A stretch of DNA of 64,000 bases from Pseudomonas sp. Os17 (GTDB lineage Bacteria > Pseudomonadota > Gammaproteobacteria > Pseudomonadales > Pseudomonadaceae), in the NCBI RefSeq assembly GCF_001547895.1, contig NZ_AP014627.1:2979501-3043500 (forward strand), written 5' to 3'. Shown one piece after another: positions 1-7,852 of this stretch. A program made the translations under genes and the position numbers. The number at the start of each line of letters is the position of its first letter. Position 1 is the first letter of the stretch. A model generated the notes under the pieces. That model saw only the letters and a list, made by a program, of their open reading frames with translations. It had not been told where the DNA came from and did not search any database.

Positions 1-815
1 CGACGATCCTGCTGTACAACCTGGAACGGCGCACGGTGCTGCTGACCCGGCAGTTCCGCATGCCGGCCTTCGTCAACGACCACAGCGGTTACCTGATCGA
101 GACGGCCGCCGGGCTGCTGGACAACGCCAGCCCGGAAGTGCGCATCCGCCAGGAAGCGCAAGAGGAAACCGGTTGCCGGGTGGGCGAGGTGCAGAAGGTC
201 TTCGACGCGTTCATGAGTCCGGGCTCGGTGACCGAACGGGTGCATTTCTTCATCGGCCATTACCAGGCCGAAGACCGCATCGATGAGGGCGGCGGGCTGG
301 AGCACGAAGGCGAGGACATCGAAGTCCTGGAGCTGGATATCGACCAGGCCCTGGACATGATCAAGAGCGGCGAGATCGCCGACGGCAAGACCATCATGCT
401 CCTGCAGTACCTGCAGTTGCATGTGCTCAAGCCTCGCAGCCTGACGGTGCTGGTGGCCGGCCCCTACCGTTCCGGCACCGGCGACGATCCGCTGTTGCTG
501 GCGCGCAATGTCGAGGCCATGGAGCAGTGCGCCGCCCAGGTGCTGGAGGCCGGGCATTTCCCGCTCTTGGGGGAGTGGGTGGCCTTGCCCATGACCCGTC
601 TGGCCGGGTCCCGGGCGGTGGGCGATGAGGTCTACAACCAGCGCTTCCACGCCTATGCCGAGCGCCTGCTGCAGCGCTGTGACGCGCTGCTGCGCATCGG
701 CGGTGCCTCGGCCGGCTGCGACGCCATGGTGCAGATCGCCCAGAGGCTGGGCCTGAGCATCTATCACCAGGTGCAGCAGCTGCCCAAAGTGACTCCCCGC
801 CCAGGCCGGGACTGA
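1..815 (+). CDS. NudK-like Nudix hydrolase fused to a nucleoside deoxyribosyltransferase-like (DUF4406-type) domain, 5' truncated
   Basis: The gene enters from outside the window; the frame is already open at base 3, so the true start is missing. The first ~140 visible residues match GDP-mannose/ADP-sugar pyrophosphatases of the NudK type: RQFR, the Nudix helix ending [12 protein letters not shown] and DIEVLEL are all in place. Nudix enzymes cleave X-linked nucleoside diphosphates using Mg2+ held by the helix glutamates. From about residue 145 a second domain starts with VAGPYR, continues with a GHFPLLGEW segment and ends with [13 protein letters not shown], the pattern of nucleoside 2-deoxyribosyltransferase-like folds. 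The position where those enzymes usually carry the catalytic Glu after GxSxG appears to be Met, so transferase activity is doubtful. E. coli NudK lacks this second domain, so this is a two-domain variant. The substrate is unknown; nucleotide-sugar or salvage metabolism is inferred. Confidence 0.85.
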   Translation, partial: TILLYNLERRTVLLTRQFRMPAFVNDHSGYLIETAAGLLDNASPEVRIRQEAQEETGCRVGEVQKVFDAFMSPGSVTERVHFFIGHYQAEDRIDEGGGLEHEGEDIEVLELDIDQALDMIKSGEIADGKTIMLLQYLQLHVLKPRSLTVLVAGPYRSGTGDDPLLLARNVEAMEQCAAQVLEAGHFPLLGEWVALPMTRLAGSRAVGDEVYNQRFHAYAERLLQRCDALLRIGGASAGCDAMVQIAQRLGLSIYHQVQQLPKVTPRPGRD

Positions 816-1034
816 CCCCGGTCGCCTCTGGTCGGACGCCGCCGGCCCGTTGCCCGGTCGCCGGCGTCCTGCCCTGACCCCATCGCCATGGCTGCACGGC
901 TTTCGCCCCCGGCGTTTCTTCAGGCCCGGGGGGGAAATACTGTCTATCGTCTAATAGGCAAGCAGGAGCTTCATCTCGGGCCGCGTGAGCTTGGAGCACA
1001 CCGGTCGGTTTTTCGCTATGGCGCTTGGAGCACT

Positions 1035-3605
1035 ATGGAAAACCTAGGTCTTGATCTGACGCCGGTGCGCAGCATCTCGAATCAGGCGCTGGCCCGCGCC
1101 ACCTTGCTCGGATGCTCGGGATTGCTGTTGGCGCTGTTCCTCTTCACCGGCGTGTTGCTGGTGTACATCGCCCTCGACCAGAACCTGGCTGCCGAGCAGC
1201 ACAACCGCCTGGAAATCGAAAAGGCCCTGCAATCGCTGAAAAACCATGCCCGTAGCACCGTCAAGGACTATGCGCAGTGGGGCGATGCCTATCAGCACCT
1301 GCACCTGAAGGTCGATCCGGACTGGGCCTACACCCGGCACAACTTCGGTTCGTCCCTGTACCGCGACCTGGGTTTTGACGGGGTGTTCGTCATCGACCCG
1401 GCCGATCGCACGGCCTACGCGATGGTGTCCGGTCGCCTGGAGGCGATGGAGGCCCGGGACTGGTTCGGCGATGCGCTGCAACCCTGGCTGGCGCAGGTGC
1501 GCCAGGCGCCCGATGGCAAGGTCTTCAGCCGTTATCACGCGATCGGCGGGACACCGGCGCTGGTGTTCACCAGCGTGCTGAGCCCGGGCAACGATCCGCA
1601 AGTGCCGGTCGATGACGGCCCGCAGTCGGTGCTGGTGTTCGTGGTGTGGCTGGACCCGAGCCGTTTGCTGGTGCTGGGCCGTGAGGCGGGCATCGAGCGC
1701 TTGCAGCGGGTCGACGCCGGGGCGCCGAGCCCGCAGCCGACCCTGAGCCTGCCCGACGGTGCCGGAACCCTGCACTGGCAGCCGACGCGACCGGGGCACC
1801 AGTTGCTGGTGCTGGTGATCCCGCTGTTGCTGCTGGCCGGACTGCTGGTGGGCCTGATGGCAATCCTGCTGCTGCGGCGCTCTGCGGTGGCGGCGCGGCT
1901 CATCGATGATCAGGTCCAGGCCCTGCGCAGCAGTCGGGGCGCGCTGGAGGCCAGCGAGGAGCGTTTTCGCGATGTTGCCGAAGCGGCTTCCGACTGGATC
2001 TGGGAAGTGGATCCGCAGTTGCGCTTCACCTACCTGTCCGAGCGCTTCGAGGCGGTTACCGGCCTGTCCCGGGAGGCGGCCCTGGGGCGGCCGATGCATG
2101 AGCTGCTGAGCGCCGAGCAGGGATCGCTGCGCCACTGGCTGAGCGCCTCGCAGCGGCGTTCCCAGAGCCTGCTGCAATGCGCCTACCTGGACGGTCAGCG
2201 CCGGCCGCGGATCTGCCGCCTCTCGGTACGGGCCATGGACGGCGGCGGTTACCGTGGCACCGCCAGCGATATCACCGAGGAGGTCGCGGCCCGGCGGCGC
2301 ATCGAATACCTGTCCCAGCACGATGCACTCACCGGCCTGGCCAATCGCATGCGCATGCGCGAATACCTTGAAGATCGGCTGTCGGCCCTGCGGGTGCTGC
2401 GCGAGCCACTGTTGATGCTCAGCGTCGACCTCGACCGCTTCAAGCCAGTGAACGATCTGCTGGGGCATGCCGCCGGCGACCAGGTGCTGCACGAGGTGTC
2501 CCAGCGCCTGTCCCACTGCCTGCGCAGCGAGGACCTGGTGGCCCGGGTCGGTGGCGACGAGTTCGTGCTGGTGGTGCCCGGGCAGATGGCCCAGTCGGAA
2601 ATCGACGGCCTGTGCCGGCGCTTGATCCAGCGTATCGAGGAGCCGTTCTACATTGGCGAGCATGAAGTCTTCATCAGCGCCAGCATCGGAGTCGCCCGGG
2701 CCCCGGCCGATGCCAGCCAGGCCGAAGAACTGCTGCGCTTTGCCGACATGGCCCTGTACGAGGCCAAGGCGGCGGGGCGCAGCACCTGGCGTTTCTACGC
2801 CGCCGACATGAATGCGCGGATCATCGAGCGCCGCGGCCTGGAGCGCGACCTGCGTCACGCCATCGACCAGGACCAGTTGAGCCTGCAGTTCCTGCCGCGC
2901 TATCGGCTGGGCGACGGCCAATGGCAGGGCGCCGAGGTGCTGGTGCGCTGGCAGCACCCACAGCGCGGGCTGCTGGGGCCCGAGGTGTTCATGCCCATCG
3001 CCGAGGACACCGGACTGATCCTGCCGCTGAGCAACTGGGTGCTGCAGGCGGCCTGCCGCGCGGCCCGGGCCTGGCCCGAACACCTGCAGCTGGCGGTGCA
3101 TCTGTCGGCCTGTGAGTTCCAGCGCGGCCAGCTGGTGGCCAGGATCCGCTCGGTGCTCGCTCAGAGCGGGCTGGCTCCCTCGCGTCTGCTGCTGGAGGTG
3201 GCCGACAAGGCGCTGCTGGACGACGGGCGCCCGGTGCAGGACATCATGGGCGGGCTCAAGGCCCTCGGGGTGCAGCTGGTGCTGGACGATTTCGGCAGCG
3301 GCTGTTCGGCGTTGCAGGACCTGCGGACCTATCCCCTGGACGGCCTGAAGATCGACAGCGGTCTGGTGGCCGGTCTGGGTCGCAGTCCGGCCGGCCGTTC
3401 GATCGTCCAGGCGATCGTCGACCTGGGGCATGCCCTGAGCCTGAAAGTGCTGGCCGAAGGGGTGGATACCCCGGAGCAGTTTGCCGCGTTGCGGGACATT
3501 CGCTGCGATGAGGTTCAGGGGCGGTACCTGAGCCCGCCCCTGGACGGCGACGCCCTGTTGCACCTCTGCGCCCAAGCGCCCCGGGCCGGAAGCTCGATGA
3601 GCTGA
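1035..3605 (+). CDS. Membrane diguanylate cyclase: CHASE4-PAS-GGDEF with degenerate EAL
   Basis: A c-di-GMP signalling protein of 856 residues. A transmembrane helix near residues 20-45 is followed by a periplasmic CHASE4-type region (DYAQWGDAY, DGVFVIDP), a second helix near 253-282, a PAS domain around 305-420, GGDEF near 505 and an EAL fold from about 620. The GGDEF motif is intact (RVGGDEF) with an RxxD inhibitory site five residues before it, so it should make c-di-GMP and be feedback inhibited. The EAL half reads EVL instead of EAL, HLSACEF instead of NLS, EVADKALL instead of EITE, and EGVD instead of EGVE, so phosphodiesterase activity is probably lost; it may bind c-di-GMP or regulate the cyclase. 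An upstream in-frame start at 888 exists, but the ATG at 1035 has GGAG four bases before it and begins just before the first membrane segment. It is convergent with the kinase operon to its right. Confidence 0.9.
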   Translation: MENLGLDLTPVRSISNQALARATLLGCSGLLLALFLFTGVLLVYIALDQNLAAEQHNRLEIEKALQSLKNHARSTVKDYAQWGDAYQHLHLKVDPDWAYTRHNFGSSLYRDLGFDGVFVIDPADRTAYAMVSGRLEAMEARDWFGDALQPWLAQVRQAPDGKVFSRYHAIGGTPALVFTSVLSPGNDPQVPVDDGPQSVLVFVVWLDPSRLLVLGREAGIERLQRVDAGAPSPQPTLSLPDGAGTLHWQPTRPGHQLLVLVIPLLLLAGLLVGLMAILLLRRSAVAARLIDDQVQALRSSRGALEASEERFRDVAEAASDWIWEVDPQLRFTYLSERFEAVTGLSREAALGRPMHELLSAEQGSLRHWLSASQRRSQSLLQCAYLDGQRRPRICRLSVRAMDGGGYRGTASDITEEVAARRRIEYLSQHDALTGLANRMRMREYLEDRLSALRVLREPLLMLSVDLDRFKPVNDLLGHAAGDQVLHEVSQRLSHCLRSEDLVARVGGDEFVLVVPGQMAQSEIDGLCRRLIQRIEEPFYIGEHEVFISASIGVARAPADASQAEELLRFADMALYEAKAAGRSTWRFYAADMNARIIERRGLERDLRHAIDQDQLSLQFLPRYRLGDGQWQGAEVLVRWQHPQRGLLGPEVFMPIAEDTGLILPLSNWVLQAACRAARAWPEHLQLAVHLSACEFQRGQLVARIRSVLAQSGLAPSRLLLEVADKALLDDGRPVQDIMGGLKALGVQLVLDDFGSGCSALQDLRTYPLDGLKIDSGLVAGLGRSPAGRSIVQAIVDLGHALSLKVLAEGVDTPEQFAALRDIRCDEVQGRYLSPPLDGDALLHLCAQAPRAGSSMS

Positions 3606-3648
3606 GGGCAAGGGTTGCGGGTGTTTGGCCGGGGAGGGGCGCGGTGCT

Positions 3649-5067
3649 TCAGTGCGCTTGCTCGGTCGCTGTCCGGGGCGCCTGGCGGATCGGCAGCTCC
3701 ACGCGAAAGGTGCTGCCGACCCCCGGTTGGCTGCGGACGCTGATCTGCCCGCCGTGCTTCTTGACGATCCCGTAGGACAGCGACAGGCCCAGGCCGGTGC
3801 CCTTGCCCACCGGCTTGGTGGTGAAGAAGGGGTCGAAAATCTTCTGCAGGTGCTGTGCATCGATGCCGCAGCCAGTGTCGCTCACCTCCAGCCAGACATG
3901 CTCGCCGTCCACCCCGTTGCGCAGGGTGATGGTGCCGCGCTCCGGCCCGATGGCCTGGGCGGCGTTGACCACCAGGTTCATCACCACCTGATTGAGCTGG
4001 GAGGGCAGGCACTCGATCTGCGGCAGCTCGTGGTAGTCCTTGACCAGGTCGGCCTTGTACTTGATCTCGTTGGCGACGATGTTCAGGGTCGAGTCGATGC
4101 CCTGTTGCAGGTCCGCCAGTTGCCATTGCTGATCGCTGTCGACCCGGGAGAAGTTCTTCAGGTCCTTGACGATCTGCTCGACCCGGCCGATGCCTTCCTT
4201 GGATTCCTTGATCAAGAGCGGGATGTCCTCCTGGAGAAAGTCCAGGTCGATGCTTTCGCGCAGGCTTTGCAGGTGCTCGCGCACTTGCGGTGCGGTGATG
4301 GCTTCTTCGCTCTGGCGGTAGGCGCTGAGCATCTGGCCGATCTGTTGCAGGTAGCCGGCCAGGCTGCCGAGGTTGGAGGCGACGAAGCCGATGGGGTTGT
4401 TGATCTCGTGGGCCACGCCCGCGGCCAGTTGCCCGAGGGAGGCGAGCTTTTCCGACTGCACCAGCTGGTTCTCCAGTTGCTTGCGCTCGTCGATCTCCTG
4501 TTGCAGGGCGGTTCCGGCACGTTCCAGGTCCGCGGTACGCCGGGCCACCAGGTTCTCCAGGTGATGCATCTGCAGCAGGGCACGGGCGGTCATCTCCCAC
4601 TTGCTGGTGAGGGTGCTGGCCATCTGCTGGACTTCGATATTGTCGAAGGGCTTCTTCAGGATCAGCAGGCGGTTGTGGCCCTGCAGACGCTCCAGCAGGT
4701 CTTCCCAGGAATAGTCGGAGTAGGCGGTGCACACCACCACCTGCAGGCGCGGGTCCTCCTGCCACAGCCGTTCGATGGTCTGCACCCCGTCCCAGCCCTG
4801 GGGCATGCGCATGTCGACGAACGCCAGGGCATAGGGGCGCTGCTGCGCCAGGGCCTGGGTGACCTTGTTCAGGCCTTCCTCGCCGCCGTAGGCCGAGTCC
4901 AGTTCGAAGGGCTGCTGGCGGGTGCGGGTCGGGGCGCCGAACAACTGCGCCTCCAGATCGTCGAGGCCAGCGTCCTGGCTCTGCGGCATGAGGATCTTGC
5001 GAAAGTCTTCGTGGATCGCGGGGGTGTCGTCGATCAGCAGAATCCGGCGGTTGATCAATGAGTCCAT
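3649..5067 (-). CDS. Receiver-histidine kinase (REC-HisKA-HATPase), last gene of the peroxidase/c-di-GMP operon
   Basis: A soluble protein of 472 residues. An N-terminal receiver carries an acidic DD pair at 13-14, phospho-acceptor Asp near 85 (FVDMRMP) and Lys in LLILKKPFD. About 71 residues lie between the acidic pair and the acceptor Asp, where CheY has about 44, so there is an insertion of roughly 27 residues. A coiled-coil linker (about 165-205) leads to a classic H-box ([11 protein letters not shown], His near 220) and an ATPase domain with [14 protein letters not shown] and GTGLGLSL. This order, receiver before kinase, suggests that an upstream kinase controls this one. It overlaps the end of the preceding kinase gene by 13 bases, so the two are translationally linked. 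There is no DNA-binding output. The receiver is a close relative of that in the first gene of the operon. Confidence 0.9.
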   Translation of the reverse strand: MDSLINRRILLIDDTPAIHEDFRKILMPQSQDAGLDDLEAQLFGAPTRTRQQPFELDSAYGGEEGLNKVTQALAQQRPYALAFVDMRMPQGWDGVQTIERLWQEDPRLQVVVCTAYSDYSWEDLLERLQGHNRLLILKKPFDNIEVQQMASTLTSKWEMTARALLQMHHLENLVARRTADLERAGTALQQEIDERKQLENQLVQSEKLASLGQLAAGVAHEINNPIGFVASNLGSLAGYLQQIGQMLSAYRQSEEAITAPQVREHLQSLRESIDLDFLQEDIPLLIKESKEGIGRVEQIVKDLKNFSRVDSDQQWQLADLQQGIDSTLNIVANEIKYKADLVKDYHELPQIECLPSQLNQVVMNLVVNAAQAIGPERGTITLRNGVDGEHVWLEVSDTGCGIDAQHLQKIFDPFFTTKPVGKGTGLGLSLSYGIVKKHGGQISVRSQPGVGSTFRVELPIRQAPRTATEQAH

Positions 5068-6869
5068 GTGGGGTTCTCGGCGTCGATCAGCGGGATGTCA
5101 AGAGTGAAGGTGGCGCCCAGTCCCGGCCCGTCGCTGTGCACGCTGAGCTGGCCGTCCATCTCCATGGCGGCCAGGGCGCAACTGTGCAGGCCAAAGCCGT
5201 GGCCCTCCTTGCGGGTGGTGAAGCCGTGGGCAAAGATCCGCGTGAGGTTTTCGGCGGCGATGCCTTCGCCCTGGTCCTGAACCTGGATGCGCAGGGTCCG
5301 GCCCTCCAGCACCCGGGCGCGAATGGTCAGGGTGCGGGACTGCTCGTCGAGGTCGGACATGGCGTATTTGGCATTGCTGATCAGGTTGATCAGGATCAGC
5401 AGCATGCGGTGCTTGTCGCCCATCACCGCGGGCACTTCGGCGTAGTCCTTGACCACCGTGACCTGGTGCCGGACCAGGGCCCCGGCGTTCATGCGCAGGG
5501 CGTCGTCGATCAGTTCGTTGACCCGCAGGGGTTCGATCAGCCGTGAGGCGCCGGCATAGGACTGCTGGGTGGCGACGATCTCCTTGATGTGATCGATACT
5601 GCGCCCGAGCTGGGCCAGCTCGTCGCTCATGCCCTGTTGCTCGCTGGCGATGGCCGCGACCAGTTGGTTGAGGTAGCCGGGGAGCAGCTTGCCCTTTTCG
5701 TCTTCAGTGAAGAACTGCCCCAGGTCGTCCTGGTGCTGGTTGATCAGCTGCATCGCCTTGCCCAGGCCCTGAGCCTTGCTGGAGCGCAGGGTACGGCTCA
5801 GCAGTTCGCTGGAGATGTTCACGCTGTTGAGCACGTTGCCGACGTTGTGCAGCACATTGGTGGCGATTTCCGCCATGCCCGCCTGGCGCGCGGCGTGCAG
5901 CAGTTCGCTCTGGGCTTCCTTGAGCTCGTGGGTGCGTTCCTCGACCCGTTGCTCCAGGTGTTCGTTGGCGCTCTGCAGGGCGGTGTTGACCCGGCGGATC
6001 ACCCCGTAGCTGCGCACCAGATGGATCACCAGATAGAGGATCAACAGCACCAGCAGCGTCGAAAACAGCAGCAGGTACTGATGGGCCTTCTGGTCCTGCA
6101 GGTCGGCCTGGAGCTGGTCGCGGTTGAGCAGGGCGTTGATCTCGTCCAGGCGCTGGGCCACCGGGATCGAGGTGATTTTCTCCAGCAGTTGGTTGACCAC
6201 TGGCTGTTCGCGCAGGATCACCGAGACGTGGTTGCTGAGGATGGCCACCGGTTCGTGCATGGCCTCGGGCAGGCGCTCCTTGTTCACCTCCAGCTTGTTC
6301 AGCCCCACCAGAATGTCGGCGGCCTTGTCGTCGCTGGATACCTGGGCGAACTCCAGGCTGCTGAGCAGCAGGTCGTAGGTGTCGATGGCGATGCTCTGCT
6401 GCGACAGGCGCTGGCTGTCATCCAGCCCGGCCAGGCGGCTCTGGATGTCGTCCTCGGCGGTGGGCAGGAAGGCCAGGGAGTTGCGCAGCACCGAGTTGTG
6501 GGACTTGAAGCGCTCCACCAGGTCGGCCTTTTCCTTGAACGCGGCGAGGAAGGCCTGATGACTGGCCTGCCACGCCTCGGGGTCGATGTGCTCCTGCTGC
6601 GACACCTGATCGAAGCGACTCCACAGCTGATTGATCTGCTGCACCGGCAGCACCAGTGGATCGTAGTCATGGGTGATGGCGATGCGGGCCTTGAGCACCT
6701 CGGTTTCCCACTGGGCATTCAGTTGCTTGATGTGACCGATCAGGTCCCGGGACAGGGTGTAGTTCGCCGTCTGGCCGATGACCGTCTTCACGTAGAGGAA
6801 CGCCAGCGCCAGGACCAGGCCCAGGATCAGCAGGGTGAACAGGGTGACGGGCAGGCGGGGCAGCTTCAT
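5055..6869 (-). CDS. Membrane sensor histidine kinase with large unrecognised periplasmic domain
   Basis: A transmembrane helix at about residues 7-25 and another at about 265-286 enclose some 240 mostly helical residues that I do not recognise; this is the likely sensor. A coiled coil (ANEHLEQRVEERTHELKEAQ) follows, then a non-classical H-box, NVLHNVGNVLNS, with the candidate phospho-His near 340, and an ATPase domain with NLISNAKYAM, DQGEGIAAENL and HGFGLHS. The start at 6869 is set by an ATGA overlap with the stop of the peroxidase gene; an upstream in-frame start is less likely. The protein would phosphorylate the two receivers encoded in the same operon, since no other obvious partner is encoded beside it. 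Pairing a peroxidase with a membrane kinase suggests periplasmic redox or peroxide sensing, but no haem or metal motif is visible in the sensor region. Confidence 0.88.
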   Translation of the reverse strand: MKLPRLPVTLFTLLILGLVLALAFLYVKTVIGQTANYTLSRDLIGHIKQLNAQWETEVLKARIAITHDYDPLVLPVQQINQLWSRFDQVSQQEHIDPEAWQASHQAFLAAFKEKADLVERFKSHNSVLRNSLAFLPTAEDDIQSRLAGLDDSQRLSQQSIAIDTYDLLLSSLEFAQVSSDDKAADILVGLNKLEVNKERLPEAMHEPVAILSNHVSVILREQPVVNQLLEKITSIPVAQRLDEINALLNRDQLQADLQDQKAHQYLLLFSTLLVLLILYLVIHLVRSYGVIRRVNTALQSANEHLEQRVEERTHELKEAQSELLHAARQAGMAEIATNVLHNVGNVLNSVNISSELLSRTLRSSKAQGLGKAMQLINQHQDDLGQFFTEDEKGKLLPGYLNQLVAAIASEQQGMSDELAQLGRSIDHIKEIVATQQSYAGASRLIEPLRVNELIDDALRMNAGALVRHQVTVVKDYAEVPAVMGDKHRMLLILINLISNAKYAMSDLDEQSRTLTIRARVLEGRTLRIQVQDQGEGIAAENLTRIFAHGFTTRKEGHGFGLHSCALAAMEMDGQLSVHSDGPGLGATFTLDIPLIDAENPTWTH

Positions 6870-7852
6870 AGGGGCTTGTCCTGCCATTGCCCGGTCAGGG
6901 TCTTGAGAAACTTGACGATCAGGCCGGTGTCCTGGGGGCTTGGGGTCCGGCCCAGCTGGTACTTGAACATCACCTCGACCGCCTGTTCCAGGGTCTGCGC
7001 CGAGCCATCGTGGAAGTAGGGCCCGGTGACCGCCACATTGCGCAGGCTCGGCACCTTGAAGACGTTGCGGTCCTGCTCGTCGCCGGTGATCAGGAAGCGG
7101 CCCAGGTCGGCCTGGGTGGGGTTGCCCCGGGCGGCGAAGTAGTCGCCCATCACGCCGAATTTCTGCAGCATGTTGCCGCCGATGTTGACCCCTTGATGAC
7201 AGGCGATGCAGCCGTAGTCCTTGAAGCGCTGGTAGCCGTATTTCTCGTCCAGGCTGAGGATCTCGGTGTTGCCTTGCAGGTACTGGTCGAAGCGCGAGCC
7301 GCTGCTGAGCAGGGTGCGTTCGTAGCTGGCCAGGGCGTCCTGCACGTTGGCCGCGGTCAGCGCATCCGGGTACAGCTCGGCGAAGCGCTGGCGGTAGTCG
7401 GGGTCGTCACTCAGGGTGCGGAGCAGGTCGGGCCAGTTGTTGCCCATCTCGATCGGGCTTTGCACCACCTGGTCGATCTGCGCTTCGAGGCTGTCGGCGC
7501 GGGCGTCCCAGAACTGCCGAAAGTTCAGCGCGGCGTTGAATACGCTGGGAGCGTTGACCAGGGTCGGTTGGCCCTTGATGCCCAGGGACTTGGCCTGAGT
7601 GTCGGCGCCGCCGTGGTCCAGCCGGTGACAGCTGGCGCAGGAGCGGCTGTGGTCCTGGGACAGGCGCGGCTCGTTGAACAGCCGGCGCCCCAGTTCCACC
7701 CGCCCCGGGTCGAGGTCGGGGGCCGCGGGCAGGGGTTTGAGCGGTTCGTCCAGGGGCGCCGGGACGGCGGGCAGGGCGATGCCGAGCAGCAACCAGAGCG
7801 CCACGCCCAGGTGGCGCCGCCGCGGCCGGCCCGCAGGTGCTGCGCGGTTCAT
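6866..7852 (-). CDS. Di-haem cytochrome c peroxidase (CcpA/MauG family), periplasmic
   Basis: A protein of 328 residues with an arginine-rich N-terminus and hydrophobic signal segment up to about residue 32. Two c-type haem sites are present: CASCH near 71-75 and CIACHQG near 213-217. The spacing of about 140 residues, the PTLVNAPSVFN and FWDARA blocks between them and the VPSLRNVAVTGPYFHDG block near the C-terminus are hallmarks of bacterial di-haem cytochrome c peroxidases, which reduce H2O2 in the periplasm with electrons from small cytochromes; MauG relatives oxidise proteins instead. It sits inside a signalling operon, overlapping the preceding receiver-GGDEF-EAL gene and the following kinase gene by four bases (ATGA) each. 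That translational coupling suggests it is a functional part of the circuit, for instance as a sensor or co-factor, not just a detoxifying enzyme. The role is inferred. Confidence 0.92.
   Translation of the reverse strand: MNRAAPAGRPRRRHLGVALWLLLGIALPAVPAPLDEPLKPLPAAPDLDPGRVELGRRLFNEPRLSQDHSRSCASCHRLDHGGADTQAKSLGIKGQPTLVNAPSVFNAALNFRQFWDARADSLEAQIDQVVQSPIEMGNNWPDLLRTLSDDPDYRQRFAELYPDALTAANVQDALASYERTLLSSGSRFDQYLQGNTEILSLDEKYGYQRFKDYGCIACHQGVNIGGNMLQKFGVMGDYFAARGNPTQADLGRFLITGDEQDRNVFKVPSLRNVAVTGPYFHDGSAQTLEQAVEVMFKYQLGRTPSPQDTGLIVKFLKTLTGQWQDKPL

Noticed and set aside
1044..3860. Minus-strand open frame of 938 codons opposite the GGDEF-EAL gene
   Set aside because: Antisense shadow; Arg/Gln/His-rich composition with no recognisable domain.
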